The notes below the pieces were generated by a model. It did no database searches. It was not told the origin of the DNA and saw only the letters and a list, made by a program, of their open reading frames with translations. Both the position numbers and the translations under genes were made by a program. From NCBI GenBank assembly GCA_005281725.1, contig SSBO01000001.1:7176399-7240398 (forward strand): a stretch of 64,000 nucleotides of DNA, given 5' to 3'. The stretch's first letter is position 1, and each line of letters opens with the position of its first letter. This document shows positions 26,501 to 36,830 of the stretch, piece after piece. The DNA is from Wuchereria bancrofti (lineage: Eukaryota > Nematoda > Chromadorea > Rhabditida > Onchocercidae).

Positions 26501-29500
26501 TGAAGCGTAAAAACTTTTTGAAAGGAATAAAAGATTTGTTGATAATCAAAATAATCAAATATTAATGTAATAAAAAATTATGTGATGAAACTTTTTTTTT
26601 GTTCAAATTCAATTCACTCCTATTCTACAGATGAACATTATTTGAATTAGGAACAAAGAAGTAAGAGAATAAGGGAATAATAATTATAGACTCAGAGAGA
26701 TGATAATTTTAATTTGTTGATAATTTAACCATTGAAATCAATAAAACATTTACCACCAGAATGAGCTAAATGATATGCGAATTCGATAAGTGTTTGTAAT
26801 GTATCACAACCCGTTCGTTGAATAAATTGCGCCCATAATGTATGACCTTCTTCACATTCATTATCATTAATAAAACGTTCACGCCATGCACCATTTAAAA
26901 TTAATGGATCAGTACATTCTAAAATTGGTTCACATTCATGCAAATCAGATTCTATCAAATTTGTTGGACGATTAGCTGTAAGCACGATAGCAGCAATGAG
27001 ACGTTGTCGTGTTGGTGGACGACGACTTGCAGTTATTAATTGCAAATATAAATTAAGATGTGTTGGTAGTTCGGATTCAATTGCTGTTAAAAGAGCAGAA
27101 ACACCGTTGGGAATGAAATTGCAACGATGTGATGACAAGGTAAATAAATTATCATCGTTAGATGAACGTGAAGTTGATGGTAAGGTAAGTAGATTTGCAT
27201 TTAATGCTCGAGAATATTGTGAAATATAGAACCATGAACCCTGAAAAATTATAGTACACCACTAAATTATATAATTTAAAAATTATCTAAGAGATGAAAA
27301 TTTTTACTGTAAAATTTAAAGCAAAAAAAAATTGAGGTAATGAAGAAATTCTTGCTATGAAATCTATTAAACTTTTATCATTATATAATCCTTCAATCTT
27401 TTCATTCTCCTTGTTTTTCTTCTAAGAAAAAAAAAGAAATTCCGGCTAAACTGGAAGCAAACTTTGTATTAACCAACCTGACAACATTCAAATACACAGT
27501 CAGAATCGATCTGTGGTAATTTTTCACGGATAAAATCGATTAATTCATTTGGATTTTCATCAATATTTAAAATAACAAAGCGATCAAAAATTTTCAACTC
27601 ATTATCATGCAGTGTTCGTGATGTTATCACTAATTTCAACCAGCTTGGTAATGATTTAGTCAGCTGAAAAAAAAAGCTTAAATCTTCATTTTAAAAATCG
27701 AAATTTATAACTTTTCTGCTAATTTTTCGTTTTTAAAATGATTTTTCATTTCTGTAAATATTTTTAAGAAACAAGGGATTATTTTGAATGAAAAAAGTCA
27801 AATTTTAATTTTTAAATTTGAAATTTTACAACTTTTTCCCCAAACTTTTTTTAAAAAAAGTAATTTCTAATTTCTCATTTCTGTAAATGTTTTTGGATAA
27901 TAAGAAATAATTTATTTCGGAAGAAAAAAAATATATAAACGTCGTAAATTTTTTTTTTTTTTGTAATGCTACGCATGAAAAATGCAAATGCAATCAAAAA
28001 AGAAAAAAAAATTGTTATATCAATATCTTCACACGTAACCACCTCTAATTATGCTATAAATTTAAAATGAAAAAAAGTAAAAGCAAATTTGAAATTTTTC
28101 TTGTCTTTCCTTCATGAAATCATTTTCTTTCGTAAATTTAAATTATTTGCTGCAATGTATTTTAATGAAATTACAATAGTCGTATATGTGTGTACTTATT
28201 TCTCCTCTCTCTCTCAAAAGGAAGAAAAAAAAAAGAGTCAAATGTATAATATTAATGATTTTTTGCGGAAAAACTTCATGGAAGATTGACGAAATTGGAG
28301 GACATGTCAAGGTTATCCTTTTTCTCTCATTTCAAATTAATCACAAATGACCTTTCGGAATTTATTTAACATTATGCATTGATGAGATTTCGAAATTAAA
28401 TTAGTTAAATGAGAATTGATATCTAATCCGTTCATGCTAGTGGCGAATCTTTAATTATAAAATTGCATTTTATAAATTTAATTTAAACTGAAAGAAATAC
28501 CGCTATTTTCTCTAATGTGATAGTAATCAATGCAATGAAATTTTATGTAAGTGCAAATCATTAATATTATTTCTCTCTCTCTTCCTCACTTTTCCTTTCT
28601 CGTAAATTTGAAAAAATTTTTGAAATAAAAACAAGGATATAGAAATTAAAAAATTGTGATAAAAATCGAGAGAGAAGGAGAAAATGATAAAGATTTAGTA
28701 AAGAATTACGCAGAAATTAGAGATTTCTTTCTTATCATAAATTTATAGTTTATTCTGTTTGATTTATTTTTTTCATTAATCTTTTTTTTAAATTTTATTT
28801 CATTCTATTTTATTTTATTCCAATTTCAAGTCATTCTCTTTTATTTTATTTGATTTTGCATTATTTTACTCCAATTTTACTTCATTCCATTCCTCATTTT
28901 TTTCTAAATTTCTATCTTAACATTATTCCTAATTCATTCTATCATTTCTATTTCATTTATATAATTCAACCTAACGTTCTTCTCTAATTCTATTCTACCT
29001 TAATTCATTCAAATTTCATTTCAATTTCAAGCTGTAAATAAATTAAATAGAACAAAATGTAAATACAATCTAATGTCATCATCAAATAGATATGTTTGTA
29101 AATAACAAATATGCTTTACATCTGTTTAAAATCTGAGGGAAGTGAAGATGAAAAAAGAAAGAATGAGTGGTAAGAAACATTAATTATTGGTTCACGATAA
29201 AATTTACAGACTAATTAATTATTGCTAGCCACTTGGTACAAACTCTACAACGTGCAACAAATGGTTGCTAAAAGTGAATATAAAATATTTTCAAAAAGAA
29301 GAAAGAGTTGTAACATTTCGTTGTTTATAATTATAAGCTTATCAACATTATCATTTCTCGACTTTACCGTTATGAGTTTGATATTGAAAAATTGATTTGC
29401 AATTATTAGTCTTACTGATTTAACCAATTTTTAATTTGATATTGTATTACAGATTCCATACTAATAATAACATTAAATTCAATCTTTTTTTTTTTAATTC

Positions 29501-31822
29501 TATACTTTTAGTTATAAAAAATTGTAAAAATTGTTTATTCAAAAATTTAGCAAAAAATTATCATTTTTCTTAATTAAGATATATCTTTAGTTTGTGTAAT
29601 TCTTGACTTCAAAATTATAAAATTTCTTTCTTCTTTTTTAGTGACAAGTGACACTTAAAAGGGATGATAATTCTTATCAAATTTCATACAGAATTATATA
29701 AACAAATGGATATCATATGATTCCAACCAAACTACACTATCGCTTCTTTTCGAGTTTCTTTTTTAGGTAGTATAGTTCTTCAGTTCGTACTAATTATAGC
29801 ATTACTGTAGCAAAATAATAAGTGACATGTAATTCAATCGCTCAAAGCAAAGGTCAAAGGTTGTGACGTTTCTCCTTTCATTTTTTCTCATCCAACTCTT
29901 TGTAACGGTAAATGTAATTCATTTCATCGATGTTTACTTAATGATATTTACCTCTCGCATAAACATCCATTCCATCTATATTATTTACAATTATTAGTTT
30001 CATTTCTATTTTTTTTGAAGCACTATCAAATCATTTTGTCTCTTTAATTTGATCATTTTTAAAATGAGGGATTTCCTTTTTTTTTTTGAAAACTTATTTT
30101 TTGGAACGGAATAGAAAAAATTTCTCGAAAATGCTTTCTTTTCATAGTGCACACATAAAGAAAAAAAAGTCTAAACTAAACGATTTGAATAGATAAGAGT
30201 GTATGAGAGATGAAATATACCAACAATCGCTTCGAATTTTCTTCTTTTCAAATAAAATTAATGACTGATGCATTTTAGTAGTCTTTAAAAAAAGAAAAAA
30301 CAAAATCAACTCTGCGTATTTTTATTTGTGTTAGACTAAAATGATTACGTGTAATAACAACTTATTATTATTATTAATAATAATAATAATAATGATGATG
30401 ACGATGATAATCACTGTGTAAGTGCGTTTTATATTTTCACATATTATATAAACAAAAGTAATATTTATGCTTTACATTTCAAATATTTTTGAAATAAAAG
30501 AATAAAAACCAAACTGAGTTATATCATTTCTTAAGGAAAAAAGTAAGATAACTGAAGCAAAATAATCAGAGAAAAAAAATCCATAAATTTTGCAATAACA
30601 TACATAATCTGAAACACTTCTACAAAATTTCAAAAATTTTTTAAATTTTTCTTTACTGTTGTTACTTTTATACGATTTACATAAATTTGTGTTTAAGATT
30701 TTTGAGAAAATGCTAGGTTAAAGAATGAAGTGGTGTAAAACAATTTACTTTTTTGCATAAAAATTGAGATTTTAAATTTAAAAATTAAATTATTTCTCGC
30801 AATAATCTTTCATCACTTACTCGTCCAATACATTTACTATCCATTATTTGTAATTAAATTATCATCCCTTTTGCGGAATGGTACACACAATGTGTAAATT
30901 AGAAGACTATTGCTAGAAAAGGTAAGAGAAGATTGAGAAGTTAACGATAAGTATCTTAATGAATTGAGCAAATGAGGGCTGATTAGAACTGGCATTGACA
31001 ATAGCGCATATTTTGACTTTCCTTTCCTCACATTCCATTAATGTTAATTATCGCCCTTGATAAATAATTTTTATTCAATTATAATAAAATAGGACGGAAA
31101 CGAGCAACTTAAAATCACTTAAAATTTTAGATGTAAAGATTTTTTTCCCTTTTTTTTATTTGAGAAATTTAAAATGTTAAAATTTTTTTAATGTTAGATG
31201 GAAATTTGCAAAATATAAATAGTTTAATACATATAATTCAATATTCTTTCTCTTTCACTCTTTCTCTCTCTTTGTCCTTAATTTCATCTGGCTGAAATAT
31301 TTCATGTTTAGTTAATTTTTGAAAAATTCAATTTTTTTTTATTTTTACCTGATTTATGAGTGGAATAATTTCTTTCTGAATTCCATCGATCAATATGAAT
31401 GATAATACTTTTGGTACTGGAAGTGATTGAAGTGGTTTGATAAGGAAATGATGTAATGCACTATTCTAGAAAAAGTTGGTTTAGAAATATAATAATTCTT
31501 TTCAAATTAGATTTTTTCCCCTCTTCTTTTTTCTTTTCCTTTTTCTATTTTTTATGATTAAAAATTAAAAACTTTATTTTGTTAAAAATGAAATTTAAAA
31601 AAAGAAGTAGACTTGATTTTTTCACATTTTAAAAATTTCTTGTAAAAAGAGAATGAAAAGGGAATGCAGACAAGCATAGAGAAGGAAAAAAGGAGAAGGT
31701 GACAGGATGGGGACAGAGGGAGGGACAACAGAGGTGAAACCGATCAATGATCAATTCCCTGTTACACCAAATTTCCTTTGGTTTATCTATGATCACACAC
31801 ACACATATCTATATATATATAT

Positions 31823-31853
<31 letters not shown>

Positions 31854-34800
31854 CGTTTGTCCGTCTGTCTGTCTGTCTGTCTGTGAGTGAGTGCATAAGC
31901 AAATGAGAATGCTGAATTGATAGGAAATTGAATTAGGGAACCAAAGATATTTCATTTTGATTGAATACGCACACATTGTAATTAAATATGAATCAGCAAT
32001 TGTTAAAAAATTTTCAATTCAGTTTCAAGTGAACTTAGAAATTAAGTTGCTAATTAACTTCTCATTAATATTTGAATTAACATTCGACTAACTGATGAAT
32101 TATTGAATTTAAATAAATTTCTGAAAAGTTCGTACGACTAATTTCCAAATAACTCTTCGATCCAATATTTTGAGTAATTTCTCTTCAAAATCTCAACTAT
32201 TTCTAATTATTAGGATAAAAAAAATATATTGATAGCTTCGTTCCAGTAATTGCTTGCTAAACAAATAATAGGGTACGCCTAGTAGGCATTAATGATAATT
32301 GACAATAATTGACGTTAAAGAAGTTGTTTGATAAGCAAATGAACAAATTAAATGTTTTGCCAAAGAACGGATGAACAAATAATTAATTGTTCGATTAATT
32401 TAATAAGCAGAAAAAAATTAGATAAATGCAAATGGAATAATCATACCTGATGTGTTAGGAATGTTACTGATGCGAGTTTTGGGATGACTAAATTCGGAAA
32501 ACGATTAACAAGTTGCCAAGCAATATTCCGCAAAATAGTTCCAGTTTCCAATGATTCCGGATCAATTTTGGTGCAATAATGTATTGCTGCTAATTGTGGT
32601 TCATTTTCCAGCTAAAATTAATTAAAAATTTCAACTTTCTTTTCACTATAATCATCATTGGATAATATAGGAAGCCTCTTTTGCTAAATGATTCATAAAT
32701 ATGAATGAATTAAACTTAATGAGCTATCCACTCCCAAATTAATGGTTATTTTTAGTAATTAGTAACTTAATAACATTTAAATGTGACAGTTCTTCCAGAG
32801 TGTCATGTATGTTTTGAATACTTCAAAAAGAGGCCAAGTAATAATTGATTACTCATTATCCATTTTTGTTATCATGAAATTAATTGACTAATTATTCACA
32901 CAGTTAGCCATTAACCAAACTATTAATTACAGCGAATCTAATTAATATAGTGATCTCTCTCTCCCAATGTGGAGTGTGTTATCTGATAAATGATCTGATG
33001 GCAAACAATAAAAAACTATGCAAATTTTACGACTTCATTGAGCATTTCAAGTAATTTAATAAATTATTAGGTTTAATCGATAGCACAGGTATGAAACTTT
33101 CGAATATTCATTAAATGATGCACAATATCAGTTCCAATATATATTAATTGCACCAAAAAAGTACAAAAAAAAAAATTCAAAAAGTGTAAAAAATATTTCT
33201 TTGAATAGTTTCTAAAGGTATTAATAAAATTTTTTTCGTTTAAAAATTTAATTTTCATTAAGTTGTTTAGGAGAAAAGAGAAAATATGAAATGGCAGATG
33301 TTAAGTGATCTTTCTATCACTCAACTTTTCTTCCTTTTTTTTAACTTTTCCACTTGCATTTCGAGAACATATTCCATAATTTCAGTTTCCTTCTCCCTTT
33401 TTTCTCCTCATCTTACTCATTTCATCCTCCGTTTAATTAATTAGTACTAATTAAGGAAAATTTATTTTTCCGATACATGAACAGTTGTTATCATGAAAAT
33501 GTATTTGAATATGTATTTTTTCTTTCGGTATTTTAATTGATTTTTCTATATTTTAGAAGTAAAGAAATACGTTAATTTTAGTAAATTAATTGAAGCATAT
33601 TTAACTGGTAAATTAAATTTAATTGGCAAATTAAATATGCTTCAATTAGCTAATTTGAGAAACTGCTTGCTTGTTTTTGATGAAAAAAGAGATTTAAATT
33701 AAGAAGCTGGAAAGTATTAAGTTTACTTCACAAAATAAAGACTTATTGGTGATATGCTTATTGATTTATCTAATAGATTTCATTTATCTCAATTTTTTTT
33801 AAAATAATTTCAAAAATTACATATATACAAAAAATATAAATACAAAAGAATAATTCTTGTTTATTCCGATAATTAAAGTCAAGCGATTTCTAACTAGCTT
33901 TTTTTCAATCTTTTTTTTTCTTCTACTTATTCTATCCTTCTCTACAATAAAATAACATGAATATTAATTCTCATTAATCAAGGAACTATTGTGAATAATT
34001 GCTTTTATTCATTAAAATTAACTAATTCGAATTTCACTTAAAATTAAAATATGCTTTTTATTTTGCTCATTCTTTCTCCTCTAAAGCAAAATCAAGTCTT
34101 GTGTAAATGAAATGATTAAGTAAATAACAAGAAAAGACAAAAAAGAGGAGGAAGAAAAAGAAAGTTATTTTTGTAATTGCCGATTTATTTATTTTTCCTT
34201 TTCTTTTTCTGAAGATTGAACAAAGAAGATTTGATTTTAGTCAATTAAAACTAGTTTTATCTTTTCATTGTAAACTAACCGAATTATTCAATCCGATTGA
34301 ATCATTCAATCTTTCCTCTTTTTTTAAAAAAATTTTATTTTATATTTTCGAATTTCCTTATACCGTTATCATTCTATTATTACAGCTGCTTTTGCTCTTT
34401 TTTTACGCAAATATAACGAAAAAAAAAAAAACGCATCAAATAAAAATAATGTACGCTCCATTTGACTGACTGATAGCAACGATAATTCCAGCTGATTCGA
34501 TCCGATTCGATCCAGTTCGTCAATAAAATTTTTCCAATTTCACCAATAGTTTTATTTAACGGTAAAAAAAAAATTAGATTAATATTATTGCTGTTGTTAT
34601 TGTATTAAGTGATAATTTGTTAGCTTTTTAAATTGTCCTATATTTGAATCAATTATTGAATTATATTCAATAATTGATTAATTTATTACTTAAAAAAAAT
34701 TGATAGTACTTCTAGTAATGAAAATTTCCCACGCAATTTTGTACAATGAAAATGTACGAAATTTGATATTATCCAAATGAATTCACTCTGCGTGATGCTT

Positions 34801-35493
34801 TCAAGTAGTGTTAGTCGGAAGGTTGTAAAATATTTTATGATCTTTCATGGCGTATATAAAACAGCGATAGGAATGAAATGGCAAAATTATTCCTCAATTT
34901 TGACATACATTCAATTACTTCAATTACCCCAAAAGTATCCACCTGCTTAAATATATAAGTAATGTTAACCAAGTGATGCAAATTATTTCGAATTCTTTTT
35001 TCCAATATTTCAATTTTTTAATAAATCAGTTATTTCGAAAGTAAAGCAAATATATGGAAGAGAAGAAAAATAAAAAAGAAACAATTTCAAATGAGTTGTC
35101 AGTTAAATGAGAGTTGCAAATAAAAAGAATAATAGCAATAGTAATAATAAAAATTATAATAAATAACAATTATAAATGAATAATTAAATTCTTCAATTAA
35201 TCTACCAGCGCTTGAAGAAAATTTACGAAAATTATATATGTATGCCATTTAAATAATAACTTTAATTGAATAATAATCATCTGATATTTTTTTTCAAATT
35301 CAAAATTGTTTACTATTTCATCCTTTACAATTATTTAATTTTTCACCTACATTTTTAAATTTTCAATTATTTAACTAACCGATTTAGCAAAAAATGTTTT
35401 TCCACTATAAGCTGCTCCAATAATCAACAATGGTCGATTAGAATTATTAAGCCAATGTTGGAGATATTTTCGTGATTCATTTCTCTCCATCAT
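17324..35493 (-). CDS. STAND P-loop NTPase with ankyrin repeats (ANKRD50/TANC-like)
   Basis: Coding exons in transcript order: 35493-35380, 32611-32447, 31465-31349, 27663-27478, 27240-26754, 26403-26261, 23303-23054, 22355-22298, 20945-20792, 20453-20357, 20077-19959, 19853-19656, 19503-19354, 19086-18787, 18541-18371, 18163-18015, then 17690-17582 or 17507-17324. All phases fit, giving 988 or 1013 residues. Residues 26-33 are a Walker A loop (GAAYSGKT), 117-123 a Walker B-like strand (ILIDGIQ), and about 139-148 a WLKLVITSR sensor segment. Residues 195-404 are a helical linker, and about 405-950 carry some 15 ankyrin repeats (such as GRTALMAAA). This order matches ANKRD50 and TANC scaffolds, which act in endosomal sorting and at synapses. 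The TPRs of TANC are not seen. The role here is unknown. The start is uncertain: an open frame with GRRRYF extends upstream to a stop at 35539-35541, so a 5' exon may be missing. Kidins220-type proteins are unlikely, since no membrane segments appear after the NTPase. Confidence 0.85.
17540..17573. repeat. (TA)n microsatellite
   Basis: Alternating TA with one CG interruption, lying between the two alternative last exons of the ankyrin gene. Confidence 0.85.
17582..17690 (-). CDS. alternative last exon A of the ankyrin gene
   Basis: The acceptor CTTTAG precedes 17690. In phase with the donor at 18015 it encodes RKTLDNCRDSYSSFTSID and onward, ending in KPLP and a TGA stop: 36 residues after the last ankyrin repeat. 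This would be the proximal terminal exon in transcript order. It shows no recognisable domain. Confidence 0.55.
24120..24431. other. assembly gap (20 N) flanked by exact 146-bp duplication
   Basis: The 146 bases before the Ns (24120-24265) recur base for base after them (24286-24431). Exact identity, with both copies ending or starting precisely at a fixed-size 20-N spacer, is the signature of two overlapping contig ends joined by scaffolding without merging. It lies in the 3-kb intron between the ankyrin gene exons at 26261-26403 and 23054-23303, so it does not alter the coding model. Confidence 0.9.
28801..29030. repeat. G-depleted ATTCC/TTTTATT low-complexity block
   Basis: About 230 bp with only a handful of G residues on the + strand. 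It is built from degenerate TTCATTCTATTTTATT and CCAATTTCA motifs. It lies in the intron between ankyrin gene exons at 31349 and 27663. Seen from the transcribed strand it is an A/G/T-rich, C-poor RNA segment. Confidence 0.6.
31793..31890. repeat. compound (AC)(TA)(GT)(TCTG) microsatellite
   Basis: ACACAC, then alternating TA, then GTGTGT of more than 25 bases, then about six TCTG units, ending GAGTGAGTG. The array passes from AC through TA to GT, so it is an alternating purine-pyrimidine block with inverted symmetry. A purine-rich tract precedes it (about 31640-31740). Intronic in the ankyrin gene. Confidence 0.9.
33588..33647. repeat. 16-bp inverted repeat around a 28-nt loop
   Basis: The left arm 33588-33603 (AATTGAAGCATATTTA) is the exact reverse complement of 33632-33647, and the similarity extends imperfectly outward. 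It is intronic in the ankyrin gene, between the exon carrying the P-loop and the next. Confidence 0.75.
34647..34679. repeat. 14-bp inverted repeat with 5-nt loop
   Basis: The arms 34647-34660 and 34666-34679 (AATCAATTATTGAA and its complement) are perfect, with the loop TTATA. It lies in the same intron as the 33588 hairpin. Confidence 0.75.
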
Positions 35494-36055
35494 CTTCACA
35501 AAATATCGTCGTCTTCCTTTCACGCCAACAAAATCATTTTATATTCAGAAAATTTAATTAGAATGAAATGTGAGATATATCTAAAAATTTAGAATTTTTA
35601 CGAATTATTATTCATTAGAATCAAATTTTGAAATGTACAGTAATCGAATTTCATCACAACATAACAATATAAAGTGCAACAGCGAAAACAACAACGAAAA
35701 TAAAAATGAGAAATTGAATGAAAGTAACTAAAATTCAAAATCAAAGAATTTGGAAGATTTGACAAGCAGTCATTTTAATGAAATTTCAAAATTTTCATTT
35801 AGATATCAAAAAAAAGGAAAGAAAAAGCGAAAAAGGGGATGAAAAAACGAACCGCAAACAATAGCCAACCAATTTTATTAAGAGCCTAGGCTAAGCTCTT
35901 TCTTCCAATTTCATTCTCTATCTCTATCTAAAATATTGAACTGTATAGAAGAGACAGACATAATTGAGACTAGAGAAATAAATCTAAAAGCAGCAACAAG
36001 CCAGTATGCAATCTTTCATAGCTTTTTACTTTTAGTGGTGCAGAGTGAAAATGGT

Positions 36056-36165
36056 GGTGATGATGATGATGATGATGATATGATCATTGGGAGGAGAAGG
36101 AGGAAAAGGACGAGGAGGAGGGGAAAGGGAGGGGGAGGAGGGCAAGGAGTTGAAAGGAGAAGGAA
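36056..36165 (+). repeat. (GAT)n plus homopurine tract with G-quadruplex motif
   Basis: Seven or so GAT units are followed by a G/A-only run. The bases 36120-36142 contain four G-runs of 3-5 with loops of 3, 1 and 4 bases (GGGGAAAGGGAGGGGG, then AGGAGGG), which is a canonical G-quadruplex pattern on the + strand. It lies about 630 bp upstream of the assumed ankyrin gene start codon, on the non-transcribed side of that gene. The open frame through it (poly-Asp, poly-Arg/Gly) is an artefact of the repeat. Confidence 0.7.
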
Positions 36166-36540
36166 GGCGGAACTGGCAATTCAAAATTGAAATAGTGTCC
36201 TTCTTAATAACTAAACTATCTTCATAAATGATATATTACATAATATAAAATAATAATTATTATATTCTGCTAGATTATTTATTATGTATTAGATTATCCG
36301 TGTATTTATGTATTGTATATTAAATTATTTATGTATTATATATTGCACATAACATACAATACAATGCGATGCATATTTGCATGAATGTAATAATATATAT
36401 CGCAAATCTGATATGAAATGATTTATCTCTTTTCTTTGACAGTCAACGAAAGCATACAGTCGGCGTCCATTTAGATGAATTATGCAATATTCTAGATATG
36501 CTAATCATAATTTCAGATTTCAATTAACTTCGTCCAATCT

Positions 36541-36830
36541 TGTAGTGTAGATATATACATATGTGTAGGTGCGTGCGTGTGTCGTGCCTGCGAGATATCG
36601 GCGTAGTGCATGGCTGCGAGTAGGAGGTTTACGTGTGGCGTGGGCGTGCTTGCGGGTGTGGGAGTGTAAGTGCGTGGGTGTGGATGTGCTATTCACCACA
36701 ACAAATCACATTTCAATGTTATTGACAGCTGAATGGTAATAGTTTGATTAAACTTAACAATGTATTCCATAAATATCTGTGTGTATGTGTATGTATGTGT
36801 GTGTGTGTCTGCCTGTCTGGTTGTTTATCT
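36541..36830. repeat. GT/CG-rich island and GT microsatellite
   Basis: About 150 bp (36560-36690) of GTG, GCG and GGG triplets, far richer in G and CpG than the surroundings. It is followed by a TATG/GT microsatellite at about 36778-36815. It appears to be an interrupted, mutated GT array. I see no coding frame. Confidence 0.6.

Noticed and set aside
17324..35493. Kidins220/ARMS-type identity for the ankyrin gene
   Set aside because: In Kidins220 the ankyrins precede the NTPase and four membrane segments are present. Here the NTPase comes first and no membrane segments are seen.
35936..36190. + strand frame with poly-Asp, poly-Arg and poly-Gly
   Set aside because: It is produced by the (GAT)n and GGA-rich tracts; no exon signals or conserved domain.
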